Assembly: GCF_965263005.1 (NCBI RefSeq)
Contig: NZ_OZ253579.1
Location: 868,001-932,000 of the forward strand
Direction: 5' to 3'
Length of the DNA: 64,000 nucleotides
Source of the DNA: Rariloculus sp965263005
Lineage (GTDB): Bacteria; Pseudomonadota; Gammaproteobacteria; Steroidobacterales; Rariloculaceae
The translations under genes were made by a program, and so were the position numbers. This document shows, piece by piece, positions 59,165 through 64,000 of the stretch. How positions within the stretch are numbered: position 1 is the stretch's first letter; the number at the start of each line of letters is the position of its first letter. The notes below the pieces were generated by a model. It ran no database searches. It worked only from the letters and a program-made list of their open reading frames with translations, and was not told the origin of the DNA.

Positions 59165-59848
59165 TCAACGCCTGAGAATCGCCCACCAACGCGCGATGTT
59201 GAGCAGGCTCTGCAAGGCGCCGGAGACGTAGGTCAGCGCGGCGGCCATGAGCAGCCGTCTGGCGCGGGGCATGTCCTCCTTGCGCAGCACGCCGCGCAAC
59301 TTGACGAGCGGCAGGGCGCGGCCGAAGCTCGCGTCGAATTCGGCCGGCAGCGTCAGCGCGTGCACGACGACGCTTGACCCGAGCGTCAGCATGCCGCCAA
59401 GCAAGGTGAAGAGGCCGATCATCGGGATGCGTGTCAGCGCGACAGTGAACGGCGCGAGCATCAACAGCCCCGCGCCGACCTTCTCCACCGGCCCGACCCA
59501 TCGCACGAGCCGCGTCCGCCAGCGCAATGGCTTGAACCCGTCGGCGTCCTGAATAGCGTGACCGACCTCGTGCGCTGCCACCGTCAGCGCCGTGAGCGAG
59601 CGGCCCTCGAAGTTTGCAGCGGAGAGCCGCACAACCTTCTCGATCGGATCATAGTGGTCGCCGCTGTCGGTGGCTTCGGTGCGAACGTGCTCCAACGACA
59701 AACCATCGAGCAACTCTCTCGCCACTTGGCCACCGGTCTTCGGATAGCGGTTCTTTGGAAGGTGATAGCGCTTCATGATCGCCGAAACCCATAGCCCGGG
59801 ACCGATGACGAGCGCGACGAAGATGACGATCAGTATGACGAAGTGCAC
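59165..59848 (-). CDS. Membrane zinc metallopeptidase (YugP-like)
   Basis: 227 residues. An N-terminal membrane helix (VILIVIFVALVIGPGLWV) is followed by the zinc motif AAHEVGHAIQDA (H93, H97), and two or three further membrane segments (VGAGLLMLAPFTVAL, GLFTLLGGMLTLGSSVVVH). LPAEFDASFGRALPLV and YVSGALQSLLNIARW close the family pattern. YugP/YwhC-like peptidases are integral membrane enzymes of unknown target, probably acting on membrane proteins. Upstream of its start lies a 247-bp gap with a small palindrome. Confidence 0.85.
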   Translation of the reverse strand: MHFVILIVIFVALVIGPGLWVSAIMKRYHLPKNRYPKTGGQVARELLDGLSLEHVRTEATDSGDHYDPIEKVVRLSAANFEGRSLTALTVAAHEVGHAIQDADGFKPLRWRTRLVRWVGPVEKVGAGLLMLAPFTVALTRIPMIGLFTLLGGMLTLGSSVVVHALTLPAEFDASFGRALPLVKLRGVLRKEDMPRARRLLMAAALTYVSGALQSLLNIARWWAILRR

Positions 59849-60095
59849 CGGCCGAACGGATTTCGTGGACGAAGCTCTAGCTTAAGCACATTCGCGGGGA
59901 ATTTCCCGCCTGGCGACGGGGCCAGCAGCCCGTGGCGCAAGCCCAGCGTCGCACGGAAAGCGGCGAGGCGCCCGGCGGGCAAGGCGCGAAGAGGGAGAAT
60001 ATTCGGCATATTCGACCGACGAGCAACGCAGTCAGCCGAGATGTAAGGTCGGTCAAATGCCGCGGGGCTTTCGCCACGGGTTGCTCGGGCCGGAG
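59849..60095. other. Intergenic region between metallopeptidase and FAH-family genes
   Basis: A 247-bp gap, both neighbours on the minus strand. It holds an inverted repeat GAATAT-TCGGC-ATATTC at 59997-60013 and GC-rich runs but no gene I can support. The promoter of the metallopeptidase is presumably here. Confidence 0.3.
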
Positions 60096-60971
60096 TTAGC
60101 GGCCTGGATCGACGAGTTCGTCTTCGACGCGGTTGCGCAGTGTACCGATTTCGGGAACGTTGACCTCGACGATGTCGCCGGCGCGCAAATATCTCGGCGG
60201 GTCGAACCGGGCGCCCGCGCCGGCCGGCGTGCCGGTCGCGATGAGGTCGCCGGGGTTCAGCGTCATGAACGTCGAGAGATAAGCGATCAGATAGCTGAAC
60301 GGAAATTTCAGATTGGCCGTCGTGTCGTCCTGCCGCAATTCCCCGTTGACGCGAGTCGTCAGATGCAGGGCGTCCGGCGCGTGGAACTTGTCGGCTGTCA
60401 CGAGCCACGGGCCGAGACTTCCGGAGCGGGAGAAATTCTTCCCTTGAGTCACGTTGAACTTGCCGTGGCGGAGCCAATCCCGCACCGAGCCTTCGTTCAT
60501 GAGCGTCAATCCCGCGATGTGGTCCCAGGCGGATTCGGCTGCGATTCGCCTGCCGCGCTTGCCGATGACGAGCACGACCTCGCCTTCGTAGTCCAACTGC
60601 TCGGATTCCGGCGGCCGCTGGATCGCCTGTTCGTGCCCGACGATGCTGTCCGGCGTGCGCATGAAAACGCTCGGGTAACGCGGCGCGGCGCTGCCGTCGC
60701 GGTATTCCTCGTTGCGGTTGCCGTAGTTGATACCGATGCAGACGATCTTGCCGGGATCGGGAATGGTCGGCAGAAACTCGATCTCGTCGAGCGCGTAATC
60801 GTGCTCGGCCCCGGCGGCGAGTTCTGCCACGGCCCCGAACCGGTCACCGGCAATCGCCGCCTTGAGCGTGCCGACGCGGCCGGGCAGATGGACTCCGGCA
60901 TCGATCACGCCGCCGTCGGCAACGACGCCGAAGCTCTCGTGGTCGCCGGACCTGAAGCTCAGGAGCCGCAC
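60096..60971 (-). CDS. Fumarylacetoacetate-hydrolase-family enzyme
   Basis: 291 residues of the FAH fold. CIGINYGNRNEEY, FMRTPDSIVGHEQAI, QLDYEGEVVLVIGKRG (E129, E131), and TQGKNFSRSGSLGPW are the family landmarks. The next metal position reads GLTLMNEGSVRDW, with Glu160 where most members have Asp (ND). In homoprotocatechuate degradation HpaG-type members decarboxylate and isomerise 2-oxo-hept-diene-dioates. The divergent HpaF/HpaE genes support that role, though FAH-fold enzymes also do acylpyruvate hydrolysis. No operon with HpaE; it is transcribed away from it. Confidence 0.85.
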   Translation of the reverse strand: MRLLSFRSGDHESFGVVADGGVIDAGVHLPGRVGTLKAAIAGDRFGAVAELAAGAEHDYALDEIEFLPTIPDPGKIVCIGINYGNRNEEYRDGSAAPRYPSVFMRTPDSIVGHEQAIQRPPESEQLDYEGEVVLVIGKRGRRIAAESAWDHIAGLTLMNEGSVRDWLRHGKFNVTQGKNFSRSGSLGPWLVTADKFHAPDALHLTTRVNGELRQDDTTANLKFPFSYLIAYLSTFMTLNPGDLIATGTPAGAGARFDPPRYLRAGDIVEVNVPEIGTLRNRVEDELVDPGR

Positions 60972-61046
60972 GGCGGGCTCGCATCCGGCGGGGTTGAATG
61001 ATCTATCATCGGGTGTTACGCGGTGCTTGCGATCGGAAATGCTTGA

Positions 61047-61075
61047 TTGACAACCGTTCGGCCAATCATTTACCT
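61047..61075 (+). promoter_or_regulatory. Possible promoter of the HpaF-HpaE-dioxygenase operon
   Basis: TTGACA at 61047-61052 is a perfect sigma-70 -35 box; the -10 region about 17 bp on (61070) is weak (TTACCT). It is in the 139-bp gap between the divergent FAH gene and HpaF, the only room for a promoter of the downstream operon. Confidence 0.3.
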
Positions 61076-61110
61076 ATAGCCCCGATTCGTCAACCGCAGA
61101 GGCAAGGCCC

Positions 61111-61533
61111 GTGCCCCATCTGATCGTCGAGTATTCCGCAAATCTGGAGCACCGGATTGCGCTCGATGAGCTGCTCGACAAGTTGCGTGACAGCGCGCTC
61201 GGCACGGGTATCTTTCCGCTCGGCGGGCTGCGCGTCCGCGCCCACAGAACGGACCGCTATCGCATCGCCGACTGCGATCCCGGCAACGCTTACGTCCACG
61301 TCACGGCGCTGATCGGTCACGGCAGGCCGCTGGATGTGCGCAAGAACGCTGGCGAGCAGTTGTTTGCCACTTTGACGGACCACCTGCAGAGCTTCTATGA
61401 GCAGGCGCCGCTCGCCATCTCGTTCAACATCCAGGAGTTCCACCCGGAACTCAATTTCAAGAAGAACAATCTGCACGAGCATGTCCGCAAGCGGGCCGAG
61501 ACTGCCGAGTCGCGACAGATCGGCGAAGCCTGA
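61111..61533 (+). CDS. hpaF: 5-carboxymethyl-2-hydroxymuconate delta-isomerase (HpaF-like)
   Basis: 140 residues from a GTG at 61111. It begins MPHLIVEYSANLE, with Pro2 in the position of the catalytic base of the tautomerase-superfamily CHMI enzymes, and later reads RIADCDPGNAYVHVTALIGHGR, again typical. CHMI isomerises 5-carboxymethyl-2-hydroxymuconate during homoprotocatechuate breakdown. HpaE starts 9 bp after its stop. The combination with HpaE, an FAH-family enzyme and an extradiol dioxygenase makes this a meta-cleavage pathway. Confidence 0.9.
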   Translation: MPHLIVEYSANLEHRIALDELLDKLRDSALGTGIFPLGGLRVRAHRTDRYRIADCDPGNAYVHVTALIGHGRPLDVRKNAGEQLFATLTDHLQSFYEQAPLAISFNIQEFHPELNFKKNNLHEHVRKRAETAESRQIGEA

Positions 61534-61542
61534 GCGCGGACC

Positions 61543-63057
61543 ATGAGCACCGGCCACGACAGCAACACGCGCAAGGCGCAGGGTTATCTGCAGCGCTTCC
61601 GTGCGAAACCCGTCGGACATTTCATCGACGGCGAATGGCGCACGGGCACGTCGGGCGGGACGTTCGAAACGCGTACGCCGATCGACGGCAGCTTGCTCGC
61701 CGAGGTGTCCGCCGGCGACGAGCGCGACGTCGACCGCGCCGCGCGCGCTGCCGAACGGGCGTTCGGCGCCTGGCGCGCGCTGCCCGGGCGAGAGCGCCGC
61801 GAGCTGTTGCACGCGATAGCGGATGCGATCGAGGCGAAGGGAGAGGAAATCGCGCTCGTCGAGTCGATGGATACGGGCCAGCCGATCCGCTTCATGGCGG
61901 CGGCGGCAAAGCGCGGCGCTGAAAACTTCCGGTTCTTCGCCGACAAGGCGCCCGAAGCCCGAAACGGATCGTCGCTGCCCGCGGCTGAGCACATGAACTA
62001 CACGCTGCGTCAACCGATCGGCCCGGTCGGCGTCATCACGCCGTGGAACACGCCGTTCATGCTGGCGACGTGGAAGATCGCCCCCGCGCTCGCTGCCGGC
62101 TGCACGGTCGTTCACAAACCGGCGGAGTGGAGCCCGCTTTCGGCCTGCCTGCTCGCGGAAATCTGCGCCGAGGCCGGCCTGCCGCCCGGCGTGCTCAATA
62201 CCGTTCATGGTTTCGGGGAGACGGCCGGCAAGGCCGTGACGGAGCACGAGGCCATCAAGGCCGTCGCATTTGTCGGCGAGTCGGCAACCGGCAGTCTGAT
62301 CATGGCCCAGGGGGCCGCGACGCTGAAGCGCGTGCACTTCGAACTCGGCGGGAAGAATCCCGTAGTCGTCTTCGATGACGCCGATCTTGAGCGCGCGCTC
62401 GACGCCGTCACGTTCATGATATTCAGCCTGAACGGCGAACGCTGCACTTCATCGAGCCGGCTGCTGATTCAGGACACCATCGAGCAGGCGTTTCTCGATC
62501 GTCTGGTCAAGCGCGTCGCCAGGATCAGGGTCGGCCATCCGCTCGACCCCGAGACCGAGATCGGGCCGCTCATCCATCCCGATCACGTGCGCAAGGTATT
62601 GAGCTATTTCGCCGCCGCCGCGGATCAGGGCGTCACGATCCGCGCGGGAGGTCGTCTGGCGTCCGCCGGAGCGGGCTATGTCGAGCCGACGATACTCGCC
62701 GACGCGACGAACGATACGCGAGTTGCCCGGGAAGAGATTTTCGGGCCCGTGCTGACAGTCATCCCGTTCGCCGACGAGGCCGAGGCGCTCGCGTTGGCCA
62801 ACGACACAAGGTACGGACTGGCAGGCTACCTGTGGACTCGCGATACGGGCCGGGCGCTGCGCTTCGCCCAGGCGCTTGACGCAGGCATGGTGTGGGTGAA
62901 CTCCGAGAACAACCGCCATCTCCCGGCGCCGTTCGGCGGTATGAAAGCGAGCGGCATCGGCCGCGACGGCGGCGAGTACAGTTTCGATTTCTACATGGAA
63001 ACCAAGAATATCTGTGTTGCTTACGATCTCCACCGCGTACCATCCCTCGGGCGCTGA
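61543..63057 (+). CDS. hpaE: 5-carboxymethyl-2-hydroxymuconate semialdehyde dehydrogenase (HpaE-like)
   Basis: 504 residues. Aldehyde-dehydrogenase landmarks are ITPWNTPFMLATWKIAP, HFELGGKNPVVVFDD (Glu near 267) and the nucleophile Cys301 in NGERCTSSSR. The region ENFRFFADKAPEA and the C-terminal FDFYMETKNICVAY resemble HpaE, which oxidises the ring-cleavage semialdehyde with NAD+. General ALDH activity is the alternative. It sits between HpaF and the LigA-like gene, all on one strand, with 9- and 24-bp gaps. Confidence 0.88.
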   Translation: MSTGHDSNTRKAQGYLQRFRAKPVGHFIDGEWRTGTSGGTFETRTPIDGSLLAEVSAGDERDVDRAARAAERAFGAWRALPGRERRELLHAIADAIEAKGEEIALVESMDTGQPIRFMAAAAKRGAENFRFFADKAPEARNGSSLPAAEHMNYTLRQPIGPVGVITPWNTPFMLATWKIAPALAAGCTVVHKPAEWSPLSACLLAEICAEAGLPPGVLNTVHGFGETAGKAVTEHEAIKAVAFVGESATGSLIMAQGAATLKRVHFELGGKNPVVVFDDADLERALDAVTFMIFSLNGERCTSSSRLLIQDTIEQAFLDRLVKRVARIRVGHPLDPETEIGPLIHPDHVRKVLSYFAAAADQGVTIRAGGRLASAGAGYVEPTILADATNDTRVAREEIFGPVLTVIPFADEAEALALANDTRYGLAGYLWTRDTGRALRFAQALDAGMVWVNSENNRHLPAPFGGMKASGIGRDGGEYSFDFYMETKNICVAYDLHRVPSLGR

Positions 63058-63081
63058 GCCAGGAGCCTGCGGCCCGATCGT

Positions 63082-63393
63082 ATGAGCCTGTATTACGTCC
63101 AGAAGCTTCTCTACCAGTTGAACAGAGACCCCAATGTCCGGAGGCGTTTCGACGCGGACCGTGAAGATCTTCTCAGCGAGTATTCGCTGACGAACGAGGA
63201 ACGTACCGCGATCGTCGAGGGCGACATCGGGCTGCTCTACGTCATGGGCGTCAACGGTCAGATTCTCATGCACTATTCGGCGTTGATTGGCCAGGAGTGG
63301 GACGAGTATATCGACGCGATGAAACGGGGCGTTGCCGCGCACGGCCCCGTGCGCGCGGGGCTCTACACCTTGTTGCAGGCCAAGGACCGATGA
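63082..63393 (+). CDS. LigA-like small subunit of an extradiol dioxygenase
   Basis: 103 residues, helical, with no cysteine cluster. The pattern LLYQLNRDPNVRRRFDADRE, ...LLSEYSLTNEERTAIVEGD and LYVMGVNGQILMHYSALIG resembles the alpha (LigA) subunit of protocatechuate 4,5-dioxygenase. It overlaps the next gene by 4 bp (ATGA), as LigA and LigB homologues usually do. It would cap or help the catalytic beta subunit. Together they supply the ring-opening step for HpaE and HpaF. Confidence 0.85.
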   Translation: MSLYYVQKLLYQLNRDPNVRRRFDADREDLLSEYSLTNEERTAIVEGDIGLLYVMGVNGQILMHYSALIGQEWDEYIDAMKRGVAAHGPVRAGLYTLLQAKDR

Positions 63394-64000
63394 GCCTCGT
63401 CTTCGCGGGCGTTTGCAGTCACGCGCCCGGAATCACGGGCCGCGCGGGGCGTGCCGACCCTGAGATCAGGGACGCGTTTTACGGCAAACTCGGCGAGCTC
63501 AGAGAGCGGCTCGAGGCGGCGAACCCGGACGTCATCATCGTCGTTGCGGCCGAGCACTTCGCCAATTTCTTCATGAACAACATGCCGGCCTATTGCATGG
63601 GGCTCGCAGACGAGTACGAGGGTCCGATCGAAGACGAGGATTGGCTCGCGATCAAGCGGACGGTCGTGCCCGGCAATGCCGAACTCGCGCGCCGCATCAT
63701 CACATTCATGTTGGCCGAGACCGATCTTGCCTACGCCGAGGAATGGAAATTCGATCACGGCATCATGGTGCCGCTCAACTTCCTCACGCCGCGCTACGAC
63801 CTGCCCGTCATTCCCGTGAACGTCAATTGTCAGGGCCCGCCGCTTACGCCGCTCAAGCGCGCCTACGAATTCGGCCGTGTGCTGAGACGAGCCTGCGACG
63901 CGCAGAACGAGCGCATCGCGCTGATCGGCACGGGCGGGATCTCCCATTGGCCGGCGACGCCGGACTCGGGCGTCATCAACGAAGCCTGGGATCGGCAATT
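63390..64000 (+). CDS. LigB-type (class III) extradiol dioxygenase, 3' end beyond window
   Basis: About 203 residues from the ATG at 63390 to the edge. LVFAGVCSHAPGITG (His11) is the first metal-ligand region, and IVVAAEHFANFF (His) and LIGTGGISHWPATP hold further active-site histidines of the LigB family. It is the catalytic, Fe(II)-binding subunit cleaving a catechol ring next to the hydroxyls. With HpaE and HpaF as neighbours the substrate is likely homoprotocatechuate, but the separate LigA subunit recalls protocatechuate 4,5-dioxygenase, so gallate or protocatechuate are alternatives. The stop codon is outside the window. Confidence 0.88.
   Translation, partial: MSLVFAGVCSHAPGITGRAGRADPEIRDAFYGKLGELRERLEAANPDVIIVVAAEHFANFFMNNMPAYCMGLADEYEGPIEDEDWLAIKRTVVPGNAELARRIITFMLAETDLAYAEEWKFDHGIMVPLNFLTPRYDLPVIPVNVNCQGPPLTPLKRAYEFGRVLRRACDAQNERIALIGTGGISHWPATPDSGVINEAWDRQ

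Noticed and set aside
61021..61110. Confident sigma-70 promoter upstream of hpaF
   Set aside because: Only the -35 is a good match; the -10 is weak, so it is listed with low confidence instead.
1..64000. CRISPR array, tRNA or rRNA genes
   Set aside because: No regularly spaced repeats and no tRNA-like cloverleaf or rRNA core sequence noticed by eye; a tRNAscan/Infernal run would be decisive.

Overview
The window is a compact, GC-rich (by eye roughly 60-67%) bacterial chromosome segment with about 52 protein genes on both strands and no rRNA, tRNA or CRISPR array that I can see. Gene families such as a YadG/YadH-type ABC exporter, AsmA, a YliI-type sugar dehydrogenase, a PaoABC-like aldehyde oxidoreductase, cytochrome c', a GntP permease and homoprotocatechuate meta-cleavage enzymes point to an aerobic proteobacterium, most likely a gammaproteobacterium. 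That placement is inference. A striking trait is the number of exported proteins: at least six carry twin-arginine (Tat) type leaders, several more have lipoprotein or Sec signals, and there are many c-type cytochromes.

Layout. 1-3691 (minus strand) resembles a small defence or DNA-processing island: a CDKN3-like protein phosphatase (cut by the window edge), a PD-(D/E)XK nuclease-like protein and a NERD-UvrD-type helicase. 4137-10853 holds an extracytoplasmic redox group: a Tat-exported thiamine-diphosphate (ThDP) enzyme followed 2 bp later by a dihaem cytochrome c, then, on the minus strand, a DoxX-like membrane protein, a haem-bearing beta-propeller lipoprotein and a Tat-exported LVIVD-repeat protein. 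11108-14600 has a Tat amidohydrolase, a ModA-like binding protein, the debris of a Phd/VapC toxin-antitoxin pair, and a dihaem cytochrome c. 14767-18997 has a formyl-CoA-transferase-like gene with a ThDP lyase/decarboxylase (oxalyl-CoA decarboxylase or 2-hydroxyacyl-CoA lyase type) behind a GntR-like palindrome, and a quinone oxidoreductase.

19303-27336 carries an arylsulfotransferase-like protein, a Tat-exported metallo-beta-lactamase (MBL) fold hydrolase with a duplicated ghost start upstream, a sulfatase with an unusual active-site motif, a PQQ dehydrogenase lipoprotein and a membrane-bound winged-helix regulator. 27477-33082 looks like two-carbon acid metabolism: serine-glyoxylate aminotransferase, a GntP-type permease, and a divergent FAD/iron-sulfur 2-hydroxyacid dehydrogenase. 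33249-41633 has a Tat-exported HD-domain protein, DUF6152 and cyclase-family proteins, two MBL hydrolases, a sugar dehydrogenase and an ABC exporter. 41973-50404 has AsmA, an aldo/keto reductase, a divergent Nramp-like transporter, an acyl-CoA synthetase and an esterase.

50684-58024 encodes a three-subunit molybdenum aldehyde-oxidoreductase-type enzyme of the PaoABC class with a 50-residue membrane protein and a cytochrome b, suggesting electron delivery to the quinone pool, followed by an EF-hand-containing MBL hydrolase and a cytochrome c' with a clear terminator. 58139-59848 has a protease-like protein lacking the usual catalytic histidine and a zinc metallopeptidase. The right end (60096-64000) is an aromatic meta-cleavage cluster: an FAH-family hydrolase/isomerase, HpaF, HpaE, a LigA-like subunit and a LigB-type extradiol dioxygenase that runs off the edge.

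Together the genes describe a heterotroph that oxidises and hydrolyses many small organic acids, aldehydes, sulfated compounds and aromatics, much of it in the periplasm with electrons passed to cytochromes. All functions are read from sequence motifs; no similarity search was run.
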